The position numbers and the translations under genes are program-made. 64,000 bases of DNA from Serripes groenlandicus (taxonomy: Eukaryota; Mollusca; Bivalvia; Cardiida; Cardiidae): NCBI GenBank assembly GCA_031761405.1, contig JASEVX010000007.1, positions 37,328,849 through 37,392,848 on the forward strand, written 5' to 3'. Within the stretch, counting starts at the first letter, position 1. The number at the start of each line of letters is the position of its first letter. This document shows positions 10,806-20,772 of this stretch, in pieces. A model generated the notes under the pieces. That model made no database searches, was not told the DNA's origin, and worked only from the letters and a program-made list of their open reading frames with translations.

Positions 10806-12128
10806 TTACCTCGACGTAAATGCATTCAGAGGATAGACACCTTGTGCGCTTTGGTCCGTGTATGCCGGCTGCCACTGCGGGGATGAACCACCGTAAACAC
10901 TCGTATTGCACGCCGTAGTCTGGTTACCATAGTTACCATTACCATGGTACCATTTCATGAAAGGATTGTTCATATTTTGTCGGAGGAGAGCATCGTCTAA
11001 CCTATAGGCCCGTCTCTCGGCTTCTGTGTACGGTGAATAAATTGAACTGAGTGCAGGGGCCGGGGTAAAGGTCGGCACTCCTGGGGCGCCGAGCGGGGCC
11101 GCTCCTCCGAGATATCCATTGGCCATGTGGTACATACTGAGATCGCAGTCCTTCTTGCGCCCCCTTCTTCTGGATCGGCGTCTTTGGCGAAAGTCACCTC
11201 GCATAAAGTCTTGGATATTTGCTGGGTGGATGGCCCAGTAGTTTCCCTTGCCATCCTCACACCTTCCCGCCTTTATGAAACAATCATTTAATGATAAATT
11301 ATGTCTCACACTATTTCGCCAACCCTGTCCTTTATTCACATAGTACGGGTAATTTTTTTCGATCCACGAATAGATGGAACCTAAACTCAGTCTTTTTGGA
11401 GGGGATTCCAATATAGATTTGGCAATGAGAGCGATGTAAGACAAAGCTGGTTTTACATCGGAATTACCGCGTGCTTTATCTTCCTCTACGTTAACGGCAT
11501 CTGGCTGCGGTACGTCGTCGGATTTCACCGGGCTTTCCTGTCCCTTAATATCAACGGGTGACGACATACATTCTGATGACGTATTTGGGGACAAAGTCTC
11601 GTGAAGGGAGAGATCGGTTTTAAACTCTGTTATATCATCTAACTTCAGATTCTGACTAGTTTCCTGTTGTTGCTGTACATGGTGTTCCGATGGAGACGTA
11701 ACTTCGTTCAGTTCGGCCATGGCTGGTTCTCCATCATAGCGATGGTTGAGAACGGTGTCTGGTATGTGTGGATCTATCACATCGTTCTTCAGTAAACCGT
11801 CACGTGACAAACCATAGTCCATGTTATCCATGGGTGATCTCCCGGTCATTTTATAATATGAAGCACTAGCGTTTGGAATAAATCCATTCTGAAACACGGT
11901 GGATTCTGTGTAGGACGGCGGGGGATCCCGTGCCCCATAGCTCATACCCCCGGAAGAAATCGGCTGACCGTACCCACTGTAACAATTATCAGGAGAGGTG
12001 TCCGTATAATGTCCGTGATGTAGTTTGATACTGTTGCTGTCATAGTTCAAGGAACTGTAGAGTCCGTTCTGAAAGCCGCCCGTGTCCAAATATCCACCCT
12101 GCATTGTCACACCAGGGTAATGCATCAT
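10806..12128 (-). CDS. foxq2: FoxQ2-family forkhead transcription factor
   Basis: A 440-residue frame encodes a nuclear DNA-binding protein. The winged-helix forkhead domain spans about residues 226-318. The recognition helix WRNSVRHNLSLND (270-282) is intact. NDCFIKAGR, YWAIHPAN and the basic wing GDFRQRRRSRRRGRKK (311-326) are typical of FoxQ2 rather than FoxA, FoxD or FoxL. The N-terminal half is low complexity, with a PPSY motif (70-73), a QQQQ run and acidic Ser/Pro stretches. The C-terminus is Gly/Asn/Tyr-rich. No clear Engrailed-homology-1 motif is visible. The start is the first of two adjacent ATGs. The stop TAA lies within AGGTAAGTA, a perfect splice donor, so the coding region may continue in another exon. 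Known FoxQ2 genes pattern the larval apical/anterior ectoderm; that role is inferred here from the family. Alternative: another divergent clade I Fox gene. Confidence 0.85.
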   Translation of the reverse strand: MMHYPGVTMQGGYLDTGGFQNGLYSSLNYDSNSIKLHHGHYTDTSPDNCYSGYGQPISSGGMSYGARDPPPSYTESTVFQNGFIPNASASYYKMTGRSPMDNMDYGLSRDGLLKNDVIDPHIPDTVLNHRYDGEPAMAELNEVTSPSEHHVQQQQETSQNLKLDDITEFKTDLSLHETLSPNTSSECMSSPVDIKGQESPVKSDDVPQPDAVNVEEDKARGNSDVKPALSYIALIAKSILESPPKRLSLGSIYSWIEKNYPYYVNKGQGWRNSVRHNLSLNDCFIKAGRCEDGKGNYWAIHPANIQDFMRGDFRQRRRSRRRGRKKDCDLSMYHMANGYLGGAAPLGAPGVPTFTPAPALSSIYSPYTEAERRAYRLDDALLRQNMNNPFMKWYHGNGNYGNQTTACNTSVYGGSSPQWQPAYTDQSAQGVYPLNAFTSR

Positions 12129-12500
12129 ATCATAGTAATGTTGTTAAACTAGTTTTGGGGTGATTAAGTTCGTCGATCGTCACTGAATTTGTTAATTGTT
12201 TTTTACTGTTTATGCTGAACTAATTCACAAATTTTCCCAACTGTTGTATTGTTTTCACTCAGTGTTTACATAACATGAATTAATTTTGTCCAAATAAATA
12301 ACTTCCAGAATTATGAAAATTCGACATAACAACAAAATGTGATCCCATTGATTGTCAGTGTGTGTACACGGTTTGTAGTAAACTAACCCAAACAATTATA
12401 CCAAGTGGTTTTTAAACAAGATTTCGTTTGTATTATCAGTCTATCCCCATGTCAGCATGTCAGATTTCAACGTCTCTAGAAGTGTCATACGGGTGGATGG
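12129..12500 (-). other. Likely 5' UTR/proximal upstream region of the forkhead gene
   Basis: Directly before the start codon the minus strand reads CTATGATATGATG. The first ATG is followed by ATA and TGA, a two-codon upstream frame whose stop overlaps the main start. No clear TATA box was seen. The transcription start is unknown. Confidence 0.4.
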
Positions 12501-12620
12501 CATTGCACCATTCTGATTGGCTACTGAGCTCTAGGTAATCTCGAATAATCTCTGCCTTAGTTGGAGAGATATGGCTATTCGACTGGGCTGGAGGGGGCGG
12601 GTCTTATCTTATCACGTGTT
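12501..12620 (-). promoter_or_regulatory. Candidate forkhead-gene promoter/enhancer block
   Basis: On the minus strand there is an NF-Y-type CCAAT box (TAGCCAATCAGA, 12512-12523). Next to it are a GC box (GGGGGCGGG on plus, 12593-12601), two abutting GATAA sites (12604-12613) and a CACGTG E-box (12613-12618). The cluster lies about 390-490 bp upstream of the start codon. The 12507-12582 part is repeated, diverged, at 13569-13645. Binding is predicted from motifs only. Confidence 0.5.
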
Positions 12621-12989
12621 TGGGTAGCGCGGATTTATGTGTGAATTTTTGAATGCGATTAGTCTATAGACTTAATATGATAACAATTTTAAAATGATTT
12701 AGAAATTATTTTCATTTTAACGTAAATGATAGTATAATCCTGTCTTGATCTCTAAGTAAACGGTGAATATCTCTATTAAAGCATGTTCCATTAAAATGAG
12801 CTAAAATATAGAAAGAATATTGTGAACAGTATTGAACGTCGTTAAATACCGCTACCTCTAAACATTAAGAACAGTGTGTCTCTCTTCCGTTGCTTTATTA
12901 TATTTGACCATGTACTAATATGAAAAACGTAAACATTTTAATATATATAGGGGAAAATATGACATCAAAATAGATGACTGACAGTATAA

Positions 12990-13115
12990 GTATTGAATAT
13001 AGTCGAATACTTTGTTCCAACATGAAACATGTTCACGATTAGCATTTCCCGCTTTTGTAACCATATTTTCAAACTTCGTACGCTCCAGACGTGATAAAAA
13101 TGTTTTCATGTAACA
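12990..13115 (+). mobile_element. Possible MITE relic
   Basis: Faint similarity only (TTTTGTAACCATATTTTCAA followed by GCTCCAGACGTGATAAAAATG). Confidence 0.25.
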
Positions 13116-13560
13116 GAACCATTGAAAATTAATATCTAAGTCTCAATGACACACAAACAAGACTATATCAATCATATAATCTGATTTGTGGCGTCATTGT
13201 TGGTCAGTGATTAAAACGAGCGGTTGATCTTGAAACTGTATTAGTCACTTCTTTGTACACTACTGTAAAATACTGAATTTATTATGTGCCAAACTTGATT
13301 GAAAGTAAATTATCTGAGTGATTTCAGTCCAATAGTAGGTCGTTCATTTTTACTAGAAAATGTGCCATGTTACGGTGCTATAAAAATGATAATACATCAA
13401 TTTGAGCATGTCTGGCGACGTTGAATCTTATGAGATCTCCGTAACGGGACCAGATGCATGGATATGGTAGCAACTTCCGCGGGTCTACACTGTTCGGGTT
13501 GTTTGGTCAGAAGTTACATGTGGGTTTTTAGTACATGTAAACGGACGGTGAAGAACCTGG
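13116..13560. other. Non-coding region upstream of the forkhead gene
   Basis: Apart from GGACGGTGAAGAACCTGG at 13543-13560, a fragment of a dispersed repeat, nothing is recognised. Confidence 0.35.
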
Positions 13561-13568
13561 TGCGTATC

Positions 13569-13646
13569 GAACCATTCTTATTGACTACTAAGCTATGGGT
13601 AATCAGGAATAATCTCGTCCTTAGTAAGTGAGATATGGCTATTCGA
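13569..13646 (+). repeat. Diverged second copy of the forkhead upstream block
   Basis: ACCATTCTTATTGACTACTA ... GGAATAATCTCGTCCTTAGT ... GAGATATGGCTATTCGA aligns along its whole length with 12508-12582. I estimate roughly 80% identity over about 76 bp with almost no gaps. The CCAAT core of the first copy is changed to TCAAT here. Confidence 0.75.
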
Positions 13647-13975
13647 GATGCCTTCATTCTTCACTTATAGTTTTCGCGAACAATAGGTCTTTAAATTTAT
13701 TTTGTTTATTTGATATACTATTAAAGACTCTTATAAATCAACGTTATAAAAGGAGCATCTGTAAATTTGAAGAAGTAAGGTTTAAGAGAAAGAATCAAAA
13801 TATTGGAAATTACAATTTAAAAAAAGTTTTCAATCCAATCATAACATTATTTTTAAATGTCGTTTGTTTCAGTGTTAATGTTGAAGTGAGATTTAAAAAC
13901 AAGCTCTGTATGGTATGTGTTATTTGTTTTATACTTAGTTAACTCATACTATAAAGCATGGATCTGTTCCAACAT

Positions 13976-14180
13976 TTAACCCTTTCCCACATACAAAATA
14001 TATGCAGCAAACGACTTTGAAAACATCTAGGTGAAGCTATCTATAAATGAAGGCATAACCATTGAATAGAGTTGAAAACATTTTTTTGGCAAATTATGAG
14101 CAACTTCCCTTTGCGGCACTATTTTTAGAAGTCGTCTTCTGCAGATACATTCAAAAGAGTATGCACGTGGGGAAGTGTAA
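13976..14180 (+). mobile_element. TTAA-type MITE
   Basis: The left end TTAACCCTTTCCCACATAC and the arm GCAGCAAACGACTTTGAAAA are clear. The centre and the right end (CACGTGGGGAAGTGTAA) are eroded. Confidence 0.75.
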
Positions 14181-15510
14181 AGAACGGATACGAATAATTG
14201 TCATCTCTCTGCAGCGAGTGGAAATAAATCTGCAAAAAAACCACAATTGAGTCTTGGCGCAAAGTGGCGTTTAACATTGGACTCAGTCGAGTTTTAGCTC
14301 AGCACGTTATATTAAACAAGCGCAACCAAGACGACCATAAGTTTTAAGTGTGGAGGTAAGACTCGCCCAATGGTAGTATTACTTAGGTATACAATCCATA
14401 AAGATTGGGGCAAACGAAAATGCTTTTCTCGCCTCAAAAGTGTTTTAATCTCGTCCATCCAGCCAGACACAAACTTTGTGGATTTTGGCAGTGACGTGGT
14501 GTTGTCCCACTCGCCAAACATTTTCTAAGCACTGTGTTTTAAAGTGCTATAACAATTGACCGTCGGACCGTCGTTGTAACAAGAGAAGACACAGATCAAT
14601 CTATACAAAAGCACTCTCTAGTCAGGATCTACAAATTGTCTAAAGATATGTGTTTTTCGGCTATAGTGTTTCACTCACACTCGGGAATACAGCTTCCTGT
14701 TGACTTTTACCCGCCTGAAGACGAAATTTGACACATCTGCTGAAAATGAATTCTGAAGCATTGCGGTAAAACGAGGAAAATTATTCTCCATTTGCCGCAA
14801 TGTTTTAATAAATACACATTCACATATTTATACATGTTGACTTGATATATCAAAAGTCTTCTGCTGCAGTAAAACAAAGCGGAGTGACTGACTCTACCAA
14901 CGGAAGGACATTTCTTCTTCTAGACTTAACAGTATCAATTTACTAAGATGACGAAATCGAAATGATGGAAATCAATTCGAATCAGACAAAAACCTCGATT
15001 GAAAAGCCAATCCCTGTCCATAATTGTCAAAAGGGGCGTGTCTTGGATGACAAGGATTAGGATTAATCTATATGAGCCTGCCCATGGGAAAACGTAGAAG
15101 GTGGCATTTCATAACTGTGTAGGTTCAGAACACCATGTACGTCTGTCCAGTCTTATACGAGTCTACACACGTTGACAGAAGTTTCTAACAAGCGTGTATA
15201 AGAACATGTTTTATGTGAATAGTGTAGCTCTCTACCAGACTCTACTGATGCACAGGCTGATTATGATCTACACTGTTCACAAAAAAACTCCAACATGTAC
15301 CATTTCGCACAGATCGGCTCATATGATAATGCAATTATAATATCTGAGAAAACCACAGTCATGGAAACATATTAGGCGTGGTCAAACAAAACACCTTCTC
15401 TCTGTCGTTCACAGTACAATACATTTATATACATGTACAAGTAACCGGAAATCTGTATGGTTATTTATGTATTTATTATAATAAAATACAATACAATACA
15501 ATACAAAATG
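14181..15510. other. Non-coding region with one MITE relic
   Basis: A decayed family member lies at about 14696-14880 (ACCCGCCTGAAGACGAAATT ... GCATTGCGGTAAAACGAGG ... TTGCCGCAATGTTTTAA ... AAGTCTTCTGCTGCAG). GATCGGCTCATATGA at 15312-15326 resembles an end of the TGAGCCG palindromic element. The rest is unassigned. Confidence 0.4.
15486..15508. repeat. Short (ATACA)n microsatellite
   Basis: Four consecutive copies of ATACA immediately left of the hAT-like MITE. Confidence 0.8.
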
Positions 15511-15514
15511 TTTC

Positions 15515-15708
15515 CAGATGTCCAGATAAGGGGGATTATACAGCTCTTTTCCCTACACTATCTCTCTTATCCTTCAACAAAACCCTATGGTGTGGTTACT
15601 CAAAAGAATCGTCTCATCGAGACGATTATTTTGAGTACCCACATCATAGGGTTAGAGGGTAAAATAACGATTTTAGAACGTAAAAAACGCCCCTTATCTA
15701 GAGCTCTG
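15515..15708 (+). mobile_element. CAGAG-ended palindromic MITE, copy 1
   Basis: The ends CAGATGTCCAGATAAGGGGG and CGCCCCTTATCTAGAGCTCTG are imperfect inverted repeats. The centre is a long hairpin: GTTACTCAAAAGAATCGTCTC / GAGACGATTATTTTGAGTAC, bounded by AACCCTATG / CATAGGGTT. A second copy at 24854-25046 has the same design. The CAG...CTG ends recall hAT-type elements, but no clear 8-bp target duplication is seen. Confidence 0.75.
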
Positions 15709-16321
15709 TTATATTTGCATCTATTTACAAACATTTAAATGCTAAGATTTATTTGATTTGTTGGAATCTAACGGCGTTTTCAGCAGTGTTTCATGTTTAT
15801 CACGGCGGAGATTTCACCACGCCAGGTGTTTTCTGGCTCTCTCGGACCAGTACTCGAACCACACAACAATCTCTACATCTACACTTCAATCACACATTTC
15901 GCCGGTGATTTAAAAAGTAGATTTAATCTGCAGCAGTTGGCTTCTTTAAAACACTGGAGAAAAGAGATATTTCTCAAAACGAGGCCTCGTCTTGCTTCAC
16001 TTTTAATTTCAAACCTTTGTTAACACTTTAGACTTACTTTAAATATTTCAGATGTTGAATTTCGTTCTATTTATGTATTATAACCAACAAATATTAAAAT
16101 TGAGCAACTTTACACAAACGCCTTTGGAAATTAAAGAACAAAATTGTATCCTTTGTTTTGGTAACCAGTTTGAGGTAATAATTGTGTTTTAGGTGCGTTG
16201 ATATGGCTTGTAGGACCAGATGACGTACAGTGAAGAACCTGATCAATCTGCGCTGATCACAAACTCTAGAGGTCGGATTTGACTTGGCGTGGGCCCTTTA
16301 AATGAAATGAAGTTTGTTTTT
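15709..16321. other. Non-coding region with SINE-like traces
   Basis: GGCGTTTTCAGCAGTGTTTC and TTTATCACGGCGG at 15772-15810 resemble an inverted SINE tail. The rest is unassigned. A dispersed CAGTGAAGAACCTGATC fragment lies at 16227-16243. Confidence 0.35.
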
Positions 16322-16466
16322 TTAACTCTTTCCAACATGCAGCAAATCTGAAGCAGACGACTTTGAAAACATGTTTGCAAAAGTATTGAAACTTTCTTTG
16401 ATTGATAGAACAAAGTTCTTAAAGGTATAAAGCTGCAGAAAGCGTCTATATATGGGAAAGGGTTAA
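16322..16466 (+). mobile_element. Internally deleted TTAA-type MITE (145 bp)
   Basis: Both ends are present (TTAACTCTTTCCAACATGC and TATATGGGAAAGGGTTAA) with the left arm CTGAAGCAGACGACTTTGAA and the right arm GCAGAAAGCGTCTATATA. The central hairpin is absent, which explains the short length. Confidence 0.8.
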
Positions 16467-16552
16467 CTGTAAGTTTCCAAAGTAATGTCCAATCAGATAT
16501 CATGATAACAGAGGCGTGGTCCAAATATACAACCTGTCAATCAACGCCTACT

Positions 16553-16773
16553 TTTACCCTTTCATATACGTAGACGCAGTTAAACTCTGATACAGCAGAC
16601 GTTTTTAACAAACAAGCAAATTAGTTTAGTTCTGTTGAGTAATTTCTTCTATTGCCACAATGTTTATAACTACATGCAAAGATTACAATTTCGCAGATGA
16701 AGATATTCCATATGTTGGCTAGATGCTGACAAAGTCGTATAATGCAATTTTGAGCGCATGTGGGGGAACGGTC
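16553..16773 (-). mobile_element. Decayed TTAA-type MITE
   Basis: It begins TTTACCCTTTCATATACGTA, has ACAGCAGACGTTTTTAACAA and TTGCCACAATGTTTATAACT inside, and ends GCATGTGGGGGAACGG. Confidence 0.6.
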
Positions 16774-17035
16774 AAACAATCGCCTCTCATGCTGATTAGA
16801 ATTGATTGTCTTGATTGTTTAATGCCGTCTTCTAGAGTGTTTTAGTAATATTACATAGGCTCGCTCACCTAATCACGTGTTTTCTGGCTCTCTCTCTCGA
16901 GTACCTCTCCTAACTGTTTTACCATGCAAATGACTACAGTTTAGACTTTTCAAACATAAGACCAATCTGAATGGAAAAGAAAAAGAAAAAAATAATTCAA
17001 TATTCTGTCATATATTCACGATTTGGGACTTGCTT

Positions 17036-17145
17036 AATCCTTTCCCTCATTCATGCGCTTTCTGACGTCTCTGCACCTGGATCTTGACGTAATCTAGTCT
17101 TATCGCACAATGTTTGTTCGAAGTTTCTTGAAGCCATCTTGTGTC
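17036..17145 (-). mobile_element. Truncated TTAA-type MITE
   Basis: The left end, TTAATCCTTTCCCTCATTC, and the arm GCGCTTTCTGACGTCTCTGC are followed by TATCGCACAATGTTTGTTCG and then unrelated sequence. Confidence 0.6.
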
Positions 17146-17267
17146 CCATTGACCCAGTGCAACAACCAGATAAATGTGTTCGAGTGGGCAGGTTGGTCAG
17201 GCCCTACGCTGTAAGCAAACTCCTAGCTCGTGCACGACTCCATCACCTAATAAATGATGTCCCTGTG

Positions 17268-17420
17268 CTCTCGGTAGCGACACGGGCTGTCAATCAATTC
17301 GAACCAAAGCTCGGCTAACATTCTTTCCGACGTTTTGGTGGAAGTCAATGCGACAACTCTCATTCGACTTCCACCAAATGGGCTACCAGTCAATGTGTGA
17401 GAAAGCCAGGGGGATAGGCA
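17268..17420 (+). mobile_element. SINE-like repeat with tRNA B-box (type 3)
   Basis: GGCTGTCAATCAATTCGAAC and AAGCTCGGCTAACATTCTTT recur at 23949-24003. The TTCGAAC core resembles a pol III B box. The 3' part is not shared clearly. Confidence 0.4.
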
Positions 17421-18149
17421 TGTATTATGCAAGAAAGAAATCACTCTGCCAAGGATGAAGCTTCCTTTAAATTTTCACACAATTCGATTGGATTTCCTCA
17501 TACTCTATTTTCACTATCATACATGGTCAAAATACCAAAATTAATGAAATCAAACAGTTCCAGTGCATCCTATACATATTTACAATACAATTAAATCATT
17601 TGCACATATCCAATGCAGTGAAGGCATACATCCATGTCTTGGCAAACACTGCTTTTTAGAGACTATTTAGCTGTCCGCGTATGTGTTCGGTATACTTTCA
17701 CTTTGATGTTGGTATGTGGTAAACTTGCATTTTCATTTAAGAAATATAAAACCGTTTCATTAGATGGACCGAGTAAAATGATATGTTCGGATTATCGAAT
17801 ATTTGAGCTATCGCGAGTTTAAATTACATTTAGGAGACCGGACTACGTGGTGGTATCTAGTTTTTCGAGATGGAAAATTTCGGAAGCGTTTAACAATTTC
17901 TTTCTGCTAACCTTTTACATTGTGAAAATCTAAGCAATTAGAAGTAATTGATTGATCGTAGTTTAACGTCTTTTTCAAAAGTATTATCACGGTGATCAGT
18001 TCATCCACTATAGTGATTCTCGCTTTCTCGCATTATAACTACATACAGCAGTCTCTCCCAGGCGACTGACTTCCTTCATACATATACTATTTAGCTAATT
18101 GCTGGAAGACGTATAACGCTACCTACAATGACTTTTTGTCAATAATTTG
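17421..18149. other. Non-coding region with a SINE relic
   Basis: A decayed inverted SINE tail is suspected at 17948-18060 (TTTAACGTCTTTTTCAAAAG, TATTATCACGGTGATCAG). Nothing else is recognised. Confidence 0.35.
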
Positions 18150-18357
18150 TTTTATTGGGGTTTTACGCCGTTTTCAACATTGTTTCAGTTATATCACGGC
18201 GACAGTTCACTTATTCTTAATCCCTGGGTAAACAAACCAGTACTAGGCCAGGAAATGGGGCTTGCCCAAGTGCACTCCACCATGACCGTCGTGCCGCGAC
18301 TGAGGATCGAACCCGGGATTTCAAATCCCCGACGCTAACCACTCGACCACGGCGGGT
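18150..18357 (-). mobile_element. tRNA-derived SINE, type 2, near full length
   Basis: On the minus strand the 5' head is tRNA-like: GCCGTGGTCGAGTGGTTAGC (A-box region), then GGGTTCGATCC (B box). A body with GGGCAAGCCCC and TGGTTTGTTTACCCAGGGAT follows. The 3' tail is CGCCGTGATATAACTGAAAC then GTTGAAAACGGCGTAAAACC. The head resembles a class II (Ser/Leu-like) tRNA. It would be transcribed by pol III and moved by a partner LINE. Related copies are at 3619, 24652, 47686 and, as tail only, 47350. Confidence 0.8.
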
Positions 18358-18679
18358 TCTTCTCTTGTCAATAAAGATAACTGATTGATGTAACACAGAT
18401 CCCACGTCAAAATCGCTCTATAGCGTCAACTGATGTAGTTTTTTGCTCATAGCATATTTCCGAAAATCAGTTTCCTTGTCATGAGGACTTTGATATATCT
18501 GAGAAAAATTCAGTCACCCGTGACATTTTTTAACATTGTGCGTATTCAATGGTCCTTGTACTCGAAACAATGATCTCACCGAGACGTCGAGTATCATTAA
18601 TATAGGGTTATAGAGATATCATGGGACAGATACGTGAGGCGGGTTTGTCGAGTCTCAGTGTTGTTGCACTTACGTCAGC

Positions 18680-19577
18680 TAAAAAGAAGACTCCTGTCCG
18701 GCTACTAGTTGCCTCGTTGTACTTTCTTTCGTTTAAATTTAGTCTCCTGTCTGGCGACTTGATGTCTTGGTTTACTTGCTTTCGTTAACATAAAGACTCC
18801 TGTCTGGAGATTTGTTGTATCGTTGCACTTGCTTTTGTTAAAATAAAGACTTTTGACTGGCGACTTGTTGCCTTGTTGTACTTGCTTTTGCTAAATTGAA
18901 GACTTGTGTCTGGCGACTGGTTGCCTTGTTGTACTAGCTTTTGCTAAAATGAAGACTTGTGTCTGGCAACTGGTTGCCTTGTTGTACTAGCTTTCGTTAA
19001 AACGAAGACTCCTGTCTGGCGATTTGTTGTATTGTTGCACTTGCTTTCGCTAAAATGAAGACTCGTGTATGGTGATTTGTTGTATCGTTGTACTTGCTTT
19101 TGCTAAAATGAAGACTTGTGTCTGGCGACTGGTTGCCTTGTTGTACTTGCTTTCGTTAAAACGAAGACTCCTGTCTAGCGATTTGTTGTATTGTTGCACT
19201 TGCTTTCGCTAAAATGAAGACTCGTGTATGGTGATTTGTTGTATCGTTCACTTTGTTTTGTTAAAATAAAGACTTTTGACTGGCGACTTGTTGCCTAGTT
19301 GTACTTGCTTTTGCTAAAATGAAGACTCGTGTCTAGCATCTTGTTCCCTTGTTGTACTTGCTTTTGTTAAAATGATGAAGACTGTTCACTGTTGATTTGC
19401 TGTATTGTTGTACTAGCGTTTTCTAAATTTAAGAGTCGTGTCTGGCGATTTGTTGTTTGTTCTACTTGCTTTCGTTAATATGAAGACTATTCTCTGGCGT
19501 TTGTACTAGCTTTCACTTAAATGGTGTGTGGTGATTTGTTGTCTTCTTGCATTTGCTTTTGTTAAAATAAATGCGTA
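18680..19577. repeat. 53-bp minisatellite, about 17 units
   Basis: The units read approximately GAAGACTCSTGTCTGGCGAY then TTGTTGYMTTGTTGTACTTG then CTTTYGYTAAAAT. The 53-bp spacing is constant in the middle of the array (for example 18793 to 18846). A block of three consecutive units starting at 19004 is repeated almost exactly 159 bp later, starting at 19163, which shows a three-unit higher-order repeat. Edge units are more diverged, as expected if homogenisation is strongest in the centre. No long open frame crosses it. Confidence 0.9.
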
Positions 19578-19925
19578 TGCAAAAGGCTCACATGAGTCTT
19601 CAGTTTATGCATATGTATTCAACATAAAATACCCAAATGTCCAGTCGGTTTTCATTTGTTTGTACTCTATGCAGAAATTTGGTGCGCAATTACAGTGACC
19701 AGGAATCCACCGTCACTGAGTAGTAAGCGCGGGAACTTTGGGACCGGGGCCGTCCTGGGATCGATCCTGGCTAGCGGCGGTCAAAATGGAGATCCCTTAG
19801 GCACGGCACGACACACATCCTAGCCTTGTACTGGCTCGTCATACAGGGATCTCGTAAACATATTCAGTCGACGTGATTTAACAGAGAACACAACCCCTTT
19901 AACACGGCGGTGAACTCAAATTATA
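19578..19925 (+). mobile_element. Probable diverged SINE (type 2) and flanking DNA
   Basis: Between about 19710 and 19905 there is GGGATCGATCCTGGC (B-box-like). It is followed by CCTAGCCTTGTACTGGCTCG, ACAGGGATCTCGTAAACATA and AGTCGACGTGATTTAACAGA. These are in the same order as in the type 2 SINE, but very diverged. Confidence 0.4.
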
Positions 19926-20016
19926 CTACAGTCAAACCTGTGCTAGAGACCACCTCTGAACAAATACCGAATTGTTCTCTTCCCATTGATGGTCTTTAAA
20001 CACAGGTTAGACTGTA
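19926..20016. repeat. Palindromic repeat ACAGTCAAACCTGTG, copy 1
   Basis: TACAGTCAAACCTGTGCTAG at the left pairs with AAACACAGGTTAGACTGTAT at the right, and AGACCACC with the inner GATGGTCTTT. The element is a single long hairpin of about 90 bp. Copy 2 lies at 20625-20717 and a relative at 39163-39328. Confidence 0.75.
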
Positions 20017-20286
20017 TTTAATTAACCACAGTGGGGCATGTACGTTCGTTCTCAAATTACAAAAAATATCTAGGACGAGTTCAAAACTCTTCATTGGAGG
20101 GGGCGTAGCGTAGACAGAGATCTGACGGAGGCTTGAGTGTTTCCCTTTACATAAGCAAACACTCGGCGTGAGTACCGATAATACTTTTAACTCGCACTGA
20201 TCTAACGTTGAAATCTATGTCCTAACTCTAACCACGTGTATTCGTTCACAATTCTTTGACCGCAATAGATATCCCCAATTTACATT
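20017..20286. other. Non-coding spacer
   Basis: No recognised feature. Confidence 0.35.
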
Positions 20287-20478
20287 TGAGCCGTTCCACG
20301 AGAAAACCAATATTATTGACTCTGCGTAAAGTATCGACCCGGATCAGCCTAAGCATGACGCGCAGACACATTTCGCCTCCTTTGGGTTTTCTGTAACAGG
20401 AATCATTACTCTGTCTGTCCCCCTGGGTCGATGCATTACGCAGAGACCATACTGTCGGTTTTCTAGCGGACTGCTCAT
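20287..20478. mobile_element. TGAGCCG-ended inverted-repeat element, copy 1
   Basis: The ends TGAGCCGTTCCACGAGAAAAC and GGTTTTCTAGCGGACTGCTCA are inverted repeats. Inside, CTCTGCGTAAAGTATCGACC pairs with GGTCGATGCATTACGCAGAG. It shares ends and the inner ATCAGCCT motif with 23648-23907. Confidence 0.65.
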
Positions 20479-20490
20479 TTAGATTTATAT

Positions 20491-20577
20491 ATGAGCCGCG
20501 TCTGGCAATTTGGGGTTTCATATTAATTCTCCGGTTTGGTATCATTCGAATTACATTGGCGTAAAACCAGTAGGGAT
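20491..20577 (+). repeat. Dispersed repeat shared with 3061-3148
   Basis: ATGAGCCGCGTCTGGCAATT, TGGGGTTTCATATTAATTCT and ACATTGGCGTAAAACCAGTA align with the earlier copy. The first bases also resemble the TGAGCCG element ends, so the two families may be related. Confidence 0.55.
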
Positions 20578-20624
20578 ATAGTTCTATATTGTCTAGCCAA
20601 AAACTGCATAAAGGACTATTTTCT

Positions 20625-20717
20625 GCATAAATGACCCTGGAATTAAAGACCACCTGTGAACAAAGACCGAATTGTTCTTTTCCCATTGGTGGTCTTCAAA
20701 CACAGGTTGGACTGTAT
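20625..20717. repeat. Palindromic repeat ACAGTCAAACCTGTG, copy 2
   Basis: AAAGACCACCTGTGAACAAAG ... ATTGTTCTTTTCCCATTGGT ... CACAGGTTGGACTGTAT matches copy 1 at 19926-20016 closely. The outer left arm has been lost. Confidence 0.7.
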
Positions 20718-20772
20718 ATTGTTATGTGCCATCCACAGGCGATTCGTAAGATACTATGTTGATTGTTTGATA

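Noticed and set aside
10997..11260. Second minus-strand frame inside the forkhead gene
   Set aside because: It overlaps the forkhead domain in another frame and has no recognisable features.
18680..19577. CRISPR-like array
   Set aside because: The 53-bp units are contiguous with no unique spacers, and the DNA is eukaryotic; it is a minisatellite.
20246..20686. 146-codon minus-strand frame as a gene
   Set aside because: It runs through an inverted-repeat element and a palindrome and has no domain-like composition.
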